Of a DNA stretch of 37,858 nucleotides, positions 7,768 to 16,672 are shown in pieces (position 1 is the first letter of the stretch; every line of letters begins with the position of its first letter). Under the pieces are notes generated by a model, which was given only the letters and a program-made list of their open reading frames with translations, was not told the origin of the DNA and did not search any database. This DNA comes from Planctomycetota bacterium (GTDB taxonomy: Bacteria; Planctomycetota; Uabimicrobiia; Uabimicrobiales; JABWCH01), in contig JAGOMP010000025.1 in assembly GCA_017993505.1 (NCBI GenBank), positions 1-37,858 of the forward strand. Reading direction: 5' to 3'. The position numbers and the translations under genes were made by a program.

Positions 7768-7845
7768 ATTGTTGTTTTTTATATGTTTTGCAATATGTAC
7801 ATATATTTTATTTTTCATTGTTGTTTTTTATATGTTCTATGCAAT
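7768..7845. repeat. ~49-bp tandem duplication of the murF 3' end
   Basis: ATTGTTGTTTTTTATATGTT occurs at 7768 and again at 7817, followed in both by a TTTTGCAAT or CTATGCAAT tail. The right copy encodes the last murF codons (EHIKNNNEK). The left copy lies between murF and the SDR start and supplies the SDR leader. It would encode KHIKNNNRK in the extended frame. Confidence 0.8.
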
Positions 7846-9151
7846 AATCACATAATTGATCTAGTTCCATACGACGTGAACCTTTAAATAATAGAACATC
7901 GCCTGATTGTAAGATGTCTATCAATTGTTGTTTCGCATGTTCCCAAGTTTCATATGTATATGTTTCTAAATGAGGATATAGTTGCTTTGCTTTTATGGAA
8001 ATGTGTTTTGCTAATGTTCCTATGCAAAAAAGAATGGAAATGTTGTCTAGAGATTCTCCTATTTTTTCGTGAAAGAAAGTGCTTTTTTCACCTAACTCTA
8101 ACATATTCCCTAAAATAGCAATGCGTCGATTTCCTGGATACGTTTTTAAATATTGCAAAGCTACAATCATAGAAGCTGGATTGGCATTATATGCATCATT
8201 GAGGAAAACAATATTTTGCAATTCTGTACGTTCTAGGCGTCTTTCTGGTAATTTAACGTTGTCCATGGTATTTGCTATTTCTGAAAAGGACATTCCTAGT
8301 TCATGTGCAACAAAAATCGCAGCCAAGAGATTAGAAAGATTATGCATTCCAGCAATATTTGCTAAAAAAGATATGTTTTCTAATTCAAAAGAAATATGAA
8401 ATGCATCTGATTGTATGTTGGATAATGTTTTGATAGAATATCCTATTTTTTTACCAGAAAATTTTTCTGCAATTTGTGAGCAAAAAATATTATCTTCATT
8501 GTAAATCAAGGTAGAATTTTCATCCATACCTTTTAGAAGATCGCCTTTTTCACGGGCTACTTCCTCTAATGTACCAAATCCTTCTAGATGGGATTCTGCA
8601 ACACTAGTCAACACGCCAATTTTAGGTCGTACCATTTGAGATAATTCAGCAATTTCTCTTGGATGGTTTGTTCCCATTTCCATAATGACAATTTCATGTT
8701 CTTTTTTTAATTCAAAAAAAGTTAAGGGAATGCCTATATTATTATTAAAACTTTTCGGAGAACATAAAACAGAAAAGCGATGAGATAAAATATTTTCTAA
8801 GAATCCTTTAGTTGTTGTTTTCCCTACAGATCCTGTAATGCCTACCATAATGGGCGAAAATAACGTACTATACAACACTCCTAATTGGCCTAAAGCTTGT
8901 ATTGTATTATGTACTACAATACAAGGTGCATGTTCTATTTTATGATCTACTATACAAACGCTAGCACCTTGTTGAACAACATCTTGAATAAAATCATGTC
9001 CATCAAATCGTTCGCCTCGCAAAGCAATAAAGCAACTCCCTTTTTTTACTTTGCGACTATCTGTAGTAAAATCTACTACAAATTCTGATAAATTAACTCC
9101 AAAACATTGTCCTTGCGTTGCTTTGACTATATCTGAAATCAAAATTTTCAT
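7808..9151 (-). CDS. murF: UDP-N-acetylmuramoyl-tripeptide--D-alanyl-D-alanine ligase
   Basis: A 447-residue cytoplasmic Mur ligase adding D-Ala-D-Ala to the UDP-MurNAc-tripeptide, the last soluble step of the peptidoglycan precursor. The N-terminal domain carries DSRKVKKGSCFIALRGERFDG. The central ATPase has the P-loop GITGSVGKTTTKG (~107-119), EMGTNHPREI and the Lys region. The C-terminal domain has NDAYNANPASM and AILGNMLELG. Length is normal for MurF, and NDAYNANP separates it from MurC/D/E. The ATG follows AGGTG by about 4-5 bases. Other dcw genes are absent from the window, so the gene lies outside the usual cell-wall cluster. Its 3' end is tandemly duplicated into the space before the SDR gene. 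Confidence 0.96.
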   Translation of the reverse strand: MKILISDIVKATQGQCFGVNLSEFVVDFTTDSRKVKKGSCFIALRGERFDGHDFIQDVVQQGASVCIVDHKIEHAPCIVVHNTIQALGQLGVLYSTLFSPIMVGITGSVGKTTTKGFLENILSHRFSVLCSPKSFNNNIGIPLTFFELKKEHEIVIMEMGTNHPREIAELSQMVRPKIGVLTSVAESHLEGFGTLEEVAREKGDLLKGMDENSTLIYNEDNIFCSQIAEKFSGKKIGYSIKTLSNIQSDAFHISFELENISFLANIAGMHNLSNLLAAIFVAHELGMSFSEIANTMDNVKLPERRLERTELQNIVFLNDAYNANPASMIVALQYLKTYPGNRRIAILGNMLELGEKSTFFHEKIGESLDNISILFCIGTLAKHISIKAKQLYPHLETYTYETWEHAKQQLIDILQSGDVLLFKGSRRMELDQLCDYCIEHIKNNNEK

Positions 9152-9162
9152 AGTACACCTAT

Positions 9163-9208
9163 AAAAAAAAGCTTAAAAATTATTTTAAAAGAATAATTCT
9201 TAAGCTTT
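9163..9208 (-). terminator. Strong terminator behind tRNA-His
   Basis: A 17-bp stem (9168-9184 with 9192-9208) with a 7-nt loop. The single A/C mismatch becomes a G-U wobble in the minus-strand RNA, which then runs into eight T. It separates the tRNA-His unit from murF, whose start is at 9151. Confidence 0.85.
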
Positions 9209-9234
9209 CTTGAAATTCTATAGACATAAAAAAA

Positions 9235-9309
9235 TACAACCGAGGGGAGTCGAACCCTTGACCTCCTGATCCACAGTCAGGCGCTCTGAACCATCTGAGC
9301 TACGGTTGC
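9235..9309 (-). tRNA. tRNA-His (anticodon GTG) lacking the G-1:C73 identity pair
   Basis: A 75-nt cloverleaf. Acceptor GCAACCG with CGGTTGT (first pair G-U), T8 A9, D stem GCTC/GAGC, anticodon arm CCTGA-CTGTGGA-TCAGG, T loop TTCGACT. The anticodon GTG is histidine. Nearly all bacterial histidine tRNAs encode an extra 5' G (-1) opposite C73. Here the base before G1 is T and the discriminator is A73. One A-C mismatch is seen in the T stem (50-64). CCA is not encoded; TTTT follows. Confidence 0.93.
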
Positions 9310-9321
9310 ATAACGCTTTAT

Positions 9322-9349
9322 ATTATATCATATGAGATTACAATGTCAA
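9322..9349 (-). promoter_or_regulatory. Promoter of tRNA-His
   Basis: A perfect consensus on the minus strand: TTGACA (9344-9349), a 16-base spacer and TATAAT (9322-9327), placed 12 bases before the tRNA. Confidence 0.85.
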
Positions 9350-9414
9350 GAAGAAAATTTATTTTTCTTTGAATTCCTAATTTTAATATAGGTAACAATA
9401 ACAAAGCAATGATT

Positions 9415-10872
<1,458 letters not shown>

Positions 10873-11036
10873 TTATTGAAAAAAAATTAAGTCCTATGTT
10901 TACCAATAAATACACATGGTCATAACATTTTTTTTAATGCAGGACAATAGAACAGGTAAAATTTTGTCAAAATAGATATATTTTTGTCAGGAATTAAAAA
11001 AATAATGGATAGATAGAATCCATGCATAAAAAGATT

Positions 11037-11291
11037 GAAAAAAATAATTGATGATAGAATCCCAAGCATAATCAGTATAGCATCATTCTAACCAAATAAG
11101 ATACTTTTGTCAAAGTATGAATAAAATATCTAACTAACTAAGATATTTTTATCAAAGTAAAATATCTAACTAAGATATTTTTATCAAAGTATGAATAAAA
11201 TATCTAATTAAGATATTTTTGTCAAAATATGAACTAAAATAAAAAAAAATAATTGATGATAGAATCCAAGCACAATCAGTAAAGCATCATT
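11037..11291. repeat. Pair of ~52-bp direct repeats bracketing the ahcY-groEL array
   Basis: AATTGATGATAGAATCC, CAAGCA(T/C)AATCAGTA and AGCATCATT occur in order at 11042-11089 and again at 11250-11291. A third weaker half copy (GGATAGATAGAATCC) lies near 11003. The left pair member has lost its hairpin partner, while the right one is half of the groEL terminator, so terminator sequence has been copied around the array. Confidence 0.75.
11097..11240 (-). repeat. Four tandem 36-42 bp repeats with promoter-like elements upstream of ahcY
   Basis: Four units contain AAGATA(T/C)TTTT, (G/A)TCAAAGTATGAAT and AAAATATCTAA. The second lacks six bases and the fourth is degenerate. Each unit is an inverted repeat (AGATATTTT ... 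AAAATATCT). Read on the minus strand, toward ahcY, each gives TTGACA or TTGATA followed after about 17 bases by TATTTT, and the copy nearest ahcY by TAGAAT (11085-11090). They may be serial promoters, operator hairpins or only expanded AT-rich repeats. Confidence 0.7.
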
Positions 11292-11344
11292 GTAAGCAAA
11301 TTCACTTTTTGGCAATAGGATTCAATACTCATCAATTATTTTTC
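11243..11344 (-). terminator. Probable large-loop terminator behind groEL
   Basis: On the minus strand AAAAATAATTGATGA...GAATCC (11344 down to 11319) pairs with GGATTC...TCATCAATTATT (11267 to 11243) across a loop of about 50 bases, then a run of eight T. The stem is imperfect but long. It lies 40 bases after the groEL stop. Confidence 0.5.
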
Positions 11345-11383
11345 ATACTATTTAACAGCGACTAGCAACGACTGTTATGTCTT

Positions 11384-13039
11384 TTAGTACATTCCTGGCA
11401 TGCCACCGCCCATTCCCATACCACCAGGCATACCGCCAGGCATTGCTTTCTTTTCTTCTGGAATGGAACTGATAACTGCTTCTGTGGTGAGAAGTAGACC
11501 AGAGATGCTGGATGCATTTAAGAGTGCACAACGAGTTACTTTTGTAGGATCAATGATTCCAGATTTTACCATATCTACATATTCGCCATTTTCAGCATTG
11601 TATCCGAAATTTTTATTTTTATCTGCCAATACTTGTTGAACGACGATAGGTGCATCTACCCCTGCGTTGATAGCAATTTGACGGATAGGAGCTTCTAGAG
11701 CACGATATACAATATCTACGCCAGTAATTTCATCACCTGTAACTTGATCTTTAAGATCATGGAGTACATGGCGAGCACGGAGTAAAGCAACACCACCACC
11801 AGGTAGAATGCCTTCTTCTATGGCAGCTCGTGTTGCATGCAATGCATCTTCTACACGACCTTTTCTTTCTTTCATTTCGACTTCTGTGGCTGCGCCAACA
11901 TTGATCTCAGCAATTCCTCCTGCAAGTTTTGCTAGTCGTTCTTGCAATTTTTCTCTATCATAATCAGAATCTGTGAGTTCAATTTCTTTACGTAATTGAG
12001 CAATGCGACCTTGAATATCTTTTGTTTCACCTGCACCTTCAATGATGATAGTTTCATCTTTACTGACGATGACTTTTTTAGCACGTCCAAGATCACTTAA
12101 TTCTACATTTTCTAATTCTTGTCCAAGGTCAGAAGAAATAGCCATACCGCCTGTTAAAACAGCAATATCGTCTAACATAGCTTTTTTTCTGTCACCAAAT
12201 CCAGGACATTTCACAGCACAACAAGAAAAAATGCCACGAAGTTTATTTACAACAAGTGTTGCCAATGGTTCACCTTCTAAATCGTCAGATATGATAAGAA
12301 GAGGTTTGCCAGATTGGGCAACTTTTTCTAAAATAGGTACAAGATCTTTTACAGCTGTAATTTTTTTCTCATGGATGAGTATATAGGGATTTTCAAGCAC
12401 ACATTCCATAGCATCAGGATTTGTGATAAAATGAGGTGAAATATAGCCTTTATCAAATTGCATGCCTTCCACAAGAGTTACACTTGTTTCTAAGCTTTTA
12501 CCTTCTTCTACTGTAATGACCCCATCTTTTCCTACTTTTTCCATAGCATCAGCAATAATATTTCCAATAACCTTATCGTTATTAGATGCAATCGTTGCAA
12601 CTTGGGCAATTTCTGTTTTATCTTGAATGCCAACACTCATGGAAATGAGTTCCTCAACCACTTTTTCCACAGCTTTATCAATACCACGTTTGATTGCCAT
12701 AGAATTAGCACCAGCAACTACATTTTTCAATCCTTCTTCAAAAATAGCTTCAGCAAGGACAGTTGCAGTAGTAGTTCCATCACCAGCAATATCAGAAGTT
12801 TTAGACGCAACTTCTTTGACCATTTGTGCACCCATATTTTGATATGCGTCTTCTAATTCAATTTCTTTAGCAACGCTAACACCATCTTTTGTGATGAGAG
12901 GTGCACCATATGTTTTTTCTAAAATAACATTTCTACCTTTTGGTCCTAATGTCACTTTGACTGCACGAGCCAACATTTTAACACCTTTGCGAATAGCTTC
13001 TCGAGCTTCTACGTCAAAAGCGATTTTCTTTTTGGCCAT
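11384..13039 (-). CDS. groEL: Chaperonin GroEL (Hsp60)
   Basis: A 551-residue group I chaperonin subunit, the ATP-driven folding cage working with GroES. The ATP-site segments are complete: [20 protein letters not shown] (catalytic Asp), and [29 protein letters not shown] carries the second catalytic Asp region. The flexible Gly-Met tail reads [17 protein letters not shown], typical in composition though ending in Tyr. It starts with ATG after AGGAG and lies 60 bp behind groES in the usual groES-groEL order. No CIRCE element precedes the operon. Confidence 0.98.
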   Translation of the reverse strand: MAKKKIAFDVEAREAIRKGVKMLARAVKVTLGPKGRNVILEKTYGAPLITKDGVSVAKEIELEDAYQNMGAQMVKEVASKTSDIAGDGTTTATVLAEAIFEEGLKNVVAGANSMAIKRGIDKAVEKVVEELISMSVGIQDKTEIAQVATIASNNDKVIGNIIADAMEKVGKDGVITVEEGKSLETSVTLVEGMQFDKGYISPHFITNPDAMECVLENPYILIHEKKITAVKDLVPILEKVAQSGKPLLIISDDLEGEPLATLVVNKLRGIFSCCAVKCPGFGDRKKAMLDDIAVLTGGMAISSDLGQELENVELSDLGRAKKVIVSKDETIIIEGAGETKDIQGRIAQLRKEIELTDSDYDREKLQERLAKLAGGIAEINVGAATEVEMKERKGRVEDALHATRAAIEEGILPGGGVALLRARHVLHDLKDQVTGDEITGVDIVYRALEAPIRQIAINAGVDAPIVVQQVLADKNKNFGYNAENGEYVDMVKSGIIDPTKVTRCALLNASSISGLLLTTEAVISSIPEEKKAMPGGMPGGMGMGGGMPGMY

Positions 13040-13099
13040 ATAAATTCACTCCTGTAAAAATTGTAGGATATTTTAATTTTTAAAGTTTATTTTATTATA

Positions 13100-13396
13100 T
13101 TAATCTAATTTTACAATTGCTAAGATTTCGTCTTCTGTTAAAACTAAATATTCTTCGCCATCGATTTTTATTTCTGTACCAGCATAGGAAGAAAAAATAA
13201 TTCTATCGTCAACTTTGACGCTAAATTCCATTCTTTTTCCATTGTCTAACAATTTTCCTTCGCCTAAAGAAACTACTTTACCTTCTCTTGGTTTTTCTTT
13301 TGCTGCTTCTGGTAAGAAAATCCCACCTTTTGTTTTGTCTTCGGCTTGTAATCGTTTGACTAAAATTTTGTCACCTACTGGTTTAATCATTTTCAT
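13100..13396 (-). CDS. groES: Co-chaperonin GroES (Hsp10)
   Basis: A 98-residue lid subunit of the GroEL cage. It has IKPVGDKILVKRL at the N-terminus, the mobile-loop segment KTKGGIFLPEAAKEKP with the Ile-Phe-Leu contact, then REGKVVSLGEG, and the C-terminal GEEYLVLTEDEILAIV. Length is standard. The first of two close ATGs (13396) is chosen because AGGAG lies 8-9 bases before it. It is the first gene of the groESL operon. The upstream region to the divergent metallophosphoesterase has a TTGACA palindrome but no CIRCE repeat, so HrcA control is not supported. Confidence 0.97.
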   Translation of the reverse strand: MKMIKPVGDKILVKRLQAEDKTKGGIFLPEAAKEKPREGKVVSLGEGKLLDNGKRMEFSVKVDDRIIFSSYAGTEIKIDGEEYLVLTEDEILAIVKLD

Positions 13397-13576
13397 ATTG
13401 AAAAACTCCTAAGTAAACTAAATTATATTTTATTTCTTAAATATTTTTTTATCTTTTACTATATGCAGTAAAATATAGCAAAAATAATGCCTAATTTCAA
13501 AATAAAAAAAAATTTTTCTAATTTATTGATTTTCAATGAGTAAAAAAAATAGATAAAATTTTTTTATAAAAATATT

Positions 13577-13612
13577 TGTCAACTTGACATTCTATTGTAT
13601 TCACTATATAGT
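13577..13612 (+). promoter_or_regulatory. Promoter toward the metallophosphoesterase, overlapping a TGTCAA-C-TTGACA palindrome
   Basis: TTGACA (13584-13589), a 17-base spacer and TATAGT (13607-13612) make a near-consensus plus-strand promoter. Its -35 is the right half of a perfect 13-bp palindrome (13577-13589). The left half is a TTGACA for the opposite strand, with only a weak TTTTAT -10 after 18 bases toward groES. The palindrome could serve two promoters back to back or be an operator. Confidence 0.6.
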
Positions 13613-13652
13613 CATTGTGACATTTTATAACATAAGAAAAACTAGAGGTAAA

Positions 13653-13691
13653 ATGTCAGTAATATATGTATCATTTTTTCTTAAATATTGA
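13653..13691 (+). other. Possible 12-codon leader peptide (uORF 1)
   Basis: ATG at 13653 follows AGAGGTAAA and encodes MSVIYVSFFLKY before a stop. It begins about 35 bases after the expected transcription start. The ribosome site matches the AGAGGT motif used by the real gene. No attenuator hairpin was recognised, so function is uncertain. Confidence 0.3.
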
Positions 13692-13736
13692 AAAACAAAT
13701 GTTACAATCAACAAAAGAAGAAAATCGTATTATATT

Positions 13737-13910
13737 TTACTACATTTCTTATTTAGGAAATATTTTGATTCTATACCTAAGAATAAATTTTTGTTTTCAT
13801 AGAGGTATTTAAGGTGATATTTATTACTACATTTCTTATTTAGGAAATATTTTGATTCTATAAACTAAGAATAAATTTTTGTTTTCATAGAGGTATTTAA
13901 GGTGATATTT
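13737..13910. repeat. 87/88-bp tandem duplication of the metallophosphoesterase leader and start
   Basis: Two copies (from 13737 and from 13824) share TTACTACATTTCTTATTTAG, GATTCTATA, AAGAATAAATTTTTG and AGAGGTATTTAAGGTGATA. The right copy holds the working ribosome site and GTG start. The left copy duplicates both, giving a second tiny frame at 13814-13843 (MIFITTFLI, stop). The copies differ mainly at CTATACCTAAG versus CTATAAACTAAG. Confidence 0.9.
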
Positions 13911-15029
13911 ATTAGTATAATATGTCTTTTTTTAGCAATATATGTTATTCTTCGATGCATTTATCCATTACAAATTAAATGGTGGTGGAAAAGTTTATTA
14001 TGTTTAGCAACTATGCTCATTTCATGTAAATTTCAAATTTTGCACTTGTTTGGCGGCCCCATGTTTTTTGCCCCTAATTTGCCTAAATGGCTACTGATTG
14101 GAGCAGCATGGGCCTTTGCAGTTTTTTTTATATTTGTAATCTTGCTTCTTTTTTCTGACATTTTGGCATTGATCACATGGCTTATCTATTTTATCCGATA
14201 TAGAAAGCGTAAAATAATGAAAAATATGTTGCAAGTCATACATTGTATCCTGCTTATCTTTTCTTGTGCATGTGCTACATGGGGAATGTACAAAGGCATG
14301 GTTCCGCCTGTTGTCATACAACAAGAAATACAAATCTCAGGAGTAGCCAACCAAGGTCTTCGAATTGCCATTTTAGCAGACCTTCATATAGATAGCATGA
14401 GCAACATAGCACTATTAGAAAAAATTGTACAACAAGTGAATGAACAAATGCCTGATATTGTTGTTATTTTAGGCGATTTTATTGATGGAAAAGTCTCGAC
14501 CCTCGGAAAAGAACTACAACCTCTTAAAAAACTCAAAACAAAATATGGAGTATATGGTATTCCTGGTAACCATGAATACTATTCAGGATATGAAGAATGG
14601 ATGACATTTTTTCCCACTCTCAACATTAAGATGTTAGAAAACGAATCTATTTATTTTCCAGAATATAATATTGCTCTTGTAGGAATCACAGACTCACAGG
14701 CCAAACGATTTAACCTTCCTACACCCGACATTCCTAAAGCACTTCAAAATGTTTCTAAAAATGCAGTTCGAATTCTTTTAGCACACCGTCCTACACAAGC
14801 TCTACAAGCTTGCAAATATCCTATTCATTTGCAACTCTCAGGTCATACTCACGGTGGCATTATTTATGGTTTTCACCAAATTGTTAAATATGTAAATAAA
14901 GGCTTTGTCGCAGGATGGCATGATGTAGGAAATTTGAAAGTATATGTCAATCGTGGAACTTGCATATGGAGCGGTTTTCCAGTACGAATTGGCATTCCAT
15001 CAGAAATTACTATTTTAACAGTAAAATAG
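13902..15029 (+). CDS. Membrane-anchored metallophosphoesterase (YkuE/YaeI-like)
   Basis: A 375-residue protein with four hydrophobic segments in the first ~135 residues and a calcineurin-type phosphoesterase domain behind them. All metal-binding blocks are present in order: ADLHID (~158), GDFIDG (~191), GNHEYY (~221), LLAHRP (~290) and SGHTHGG (~312-318). Relatives act on phospholipids, lipid-A precursors or nucleotides at the membrane. The substrate here cannot be told. The start is GTG at 13902, with AGAGG eight bases before it. It is monocistronic, with a clear promoter at 13584-13612 and a terminator at 15076. The region between promoter and gene is a tandem duplication carrying two short upstream frames, which may affect translation. 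Confidence 0.9.
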   Translation: MIFISIICLFLAIYVILRCIYPLQIKWWWKSLLCLATMLISCKFQILHLFGGPMFFAPNLPKWLLIGAAWAFAVFFIFVILLLFSDILALITWLIYFIRYRKRKIMKNMLQVIHCILLIFSCACATWGMYKGMVPPVVIQQEIQISGVANQGLRIAILADLHIDSMSNIALLEKIVQQVNEQMPDIVVILGDFIDGKVSTLGKELQPLKKLKTKYGVYGIPGNHEYYSGYEEWMTFFPTLNIKMLENESIYFPEYNIALVGITDSQAKRFNLPTPDIPKALQNVSKNAVRILLAHRPTQALQACKYPIHLQLSGHTHGGIIYGFHQIVKYVNKGFVAGWHDVGNLKVYVNRGTCIWSGFPVRIGIPSEITILTVK

Positions 15030-15074
15030 TTTTTGTTTTAGCATTAAAAAATATGTCTAAAAATCATCATTTTT

Positions 15075-15096
15075 TAGTGTTGCTAACACTTTTTTA
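15075..15096 (+). terminator. Terminator behind the metallophosphoesterase
   Basis: AGTGTT-GCT-AACACT followed by TTTTTT, about 46 bases after the stop at 15029. There is no matching T-run on the minus strand, so it serves plus-strand transcripts. Confidence 0.75.
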
Positions 15097-15104
15097 AATA
15101 TGCA

Positions 15105-15202
15105 ATACTTTTTGAATAGGAGATGATTCCATAATCTAATCTTCATGGACACTCTACAAATGAGGATTGTCTGATACTTTTTGAATAGGAGATGATTCCA
15201 TA
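15105..15202. repeat. 29-bp direct repeat, 69-bp period
   Basis: An identical 29-base stretch beginning ATACTTTTTGAATAGG and ending GATTCCATA lies at 15105-15133 and 15174-15202. In the minus-strand frame that once continued the neighbouring gene it reads MESSPIQKV, so it appears to be former coding sequence of that gene's tail. Confidence 0.85.
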
Positions 15203-15215
15203 GTTGATTCATCTT

Positions 15216-16595
15216 CTAGTTGTTTTCATCATTTTCTAGTTGTTTTTCTTGTTCTGGATTGTAGGTCAATATATAAAATAAAACTATGTTGGAAATAAAA
15301 ACATAATGAACCCATACAGCAGTACAAAATAGAGTAGCTGTATGATTTATAAGAACTAATAAAAAGTAAGGGAGTACGTTCTTACCAAGGGTCAATGTTA
15401 TCATGGAAATTAAAAAAATAGCTAACATACTATATCCTAAGACATAGTAACTTTGCTTGTTTGCTAAAATTTTAATATATTGTTTATTTTCTTTATATAA
15501 TTTACAGCTTTTAGAAAGCAAAGTGGAAATAGAATCTTGGGGATTTTCAATAGAAAAAAATAAGGCAAAAATATAAGAGGCAAGAACTCTGAAAAAATAC
15601 AAAAAAGTATAAATAATATATATAACTAGAATGATAAACATAAATATATTTAGTTGATGAAATTTAGAATGAAATAGAAAGGTTCCACGATAATATAAAG
15701 CAAGAATTACTAAAATACCAGCCCCTACGACAATAGTTTTCCATATGCTCAACAGAAAAATCTCAAGAGGCAAACATAAATTTTTGGAAATATCCTTTAA
15801 AGGTTTAAAAAAATGTGAAATTTCTATTTTCTCTGTGCGAACAAAATGCATCAAAAAGGAAATATAACAAGACAAAACCAACAATGGCAAACAATAAAAA
15901 ATAATCTTAATCATAATATTAATAATATAATAGAGATACAGAGGCATAGTGGGAACGTTAATTTTTACCACAGAAAATAAAACTTCTGCTACAGCACCTA
16001 CAACTCCTATTAAAGAGCATGCTACTAAAGACCAAAAAGTAATCCAATAAATTGTACTTCCCTTTTTAGAATAAAATTTTTTTAAAATAGAAAAAAATTC
16101 TGTCTTAAACGTTGTTTTTGTTCCAAGAAATATATTATCCTTGACTCTTTGTTGAGAATATTGACATAAATCTTCATACTTTTCAACCCATGATGTGTCC
16201 AAAATGTTTTGACTTTGATTTTTTTGCTCCATCCATATGTTATTTTCTTGTTCTACTTGGCCTAAAAATTCTTTTTTTTTAGATTCATATTCTTCTTGAC
16301 TTTGATACACAAAAGGAACAAACAACTTATTGCATTGAGGACAAGGAACACATCGATTCCCCAATTTAGGTGTAAATGATTGGATCACGTGACAAAAAGG
16401 GCAAAGAGAATATAGAAGATGTGAATGTTGCAAATTTTTTAAGATGCACTCTTTGTCAAATTCATTTACCTGAATATTGCTAGAAGGCACAGAAATTTTA
16501 AGATTACATCCTTGACAAAAAACTTTTTTCCTCTTCTGAGTATCAGAAACAACATTTATACATTGACAATAATGACATGGAAAATGAATATCCAT
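15216..16595 (-). CDS. Zinc-ribbon membrane protein, function unknown
   Basis: A 459-residue protein. Two zinc ribbons at the N-terminus are built from C7-x2-C10 with C27-x2-C30 and C65-x2-C68 with C85-x2-C88. A charged linker (~105-175) follows, then about six hydrophobic segments from ~185 to ~440 and a short acidic tail. Tandem zinc ribbons before membrane helices are common in planctomycete-type proteins of unknown role. ATG with AAGGAAG seven bases upstream. A 20-bp tandem duplication at the 3' end puts the second copy out of frame, so translation stops at LENDENN. Removing one copy would let the frame run 17 codons further, to DNPHL. It lies behind the sigma-54 activator gene but a terminator separates them. 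Confidence 0.8.
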   Translation of the reverse strand: MDIHFPCHYCQCINVVSDTQKRKKVFCQGCNLKISVPSSNIQVNEFDKECILKNLQHSHLLYSLCPFCHVIQSFTPKLGNRCVPCPQCNKLFVPFVYQSQEEYESKKKEFLGQVEQENNIWMEQKNQSQNILDTSWVEKYEDLCQYSQQRVKDNIFLGTKTTFKTEFFSILKKFYSKKGSTIYWITFWSLVACSLIGVVGAVAEVLFSVVKINVPTMPLYLYYIINIMIKIIFYCLPLLVLSCYISFLMHFVRTEKIEISHFFKPLKDISKNLCLPLEIFLLSIWKTIVVGAGILVILALYYRGTFLFHSKFHQLNIFMFIILVIYIIYTFLYFFRVLASYIFALFFSIENPQDSISTLLSKSCKLYKENKQYIKILANKQSYYVLGYSMLAIFLISMITLTLGKNVLPYFLLVLINHTATLFCTAVWVHYVFISNIVLFYILTYNPEQEKQLENDENN

Positions 16596-16611
16596 AGAAA
16601 ATCTTCCTTAT

Positions 16612-16651
16612 AAAAAATAGTGTTAGACACTTAAAAATAGCGTCCAACACT
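16612..16651 (-). terminator. Terminator between the sigma-54 activator and the zinc-ribbon gene
   Basis: On the minus strand AGTGTTGGAC pairs with GTCTAACACT (one G-U), loop of 13, then ATTTTTT. It begins about 20 bases after the activator stop. The ribosome site of the next gene follows directly, so some read-through is possible. Confidence 0.7.
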
Positions 16652-16672
16652 TCATCATTTCAAACAAAGAAC

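Noticed and set aside
7755..7818. Longer start for the SDR gene
   Set aside because: The extra 21 codons come from a duplicated murF 3' end, carry no Shine-Dalgarno site, and lie ahead of the normal SDR N-terminus.
11097..11240. CRISPR array or SAH riboswitch before ahcY
   Set aside because: The repeats are AT-rich units joined directly without spacers, and no conserved SAH-riboswitch sequence could be recognised in 10846-11383.
12042..12386. Plus-strand frames opposite groEL, such as 114 codons here
   Set aside because: Antisense shadows of a highly conserved gene with no independent support.
13397..13650. CIRCE element upstream of groES
   Set aside because: No TTAGCACTC-N9-GAGTGCTAA or close variant is present.
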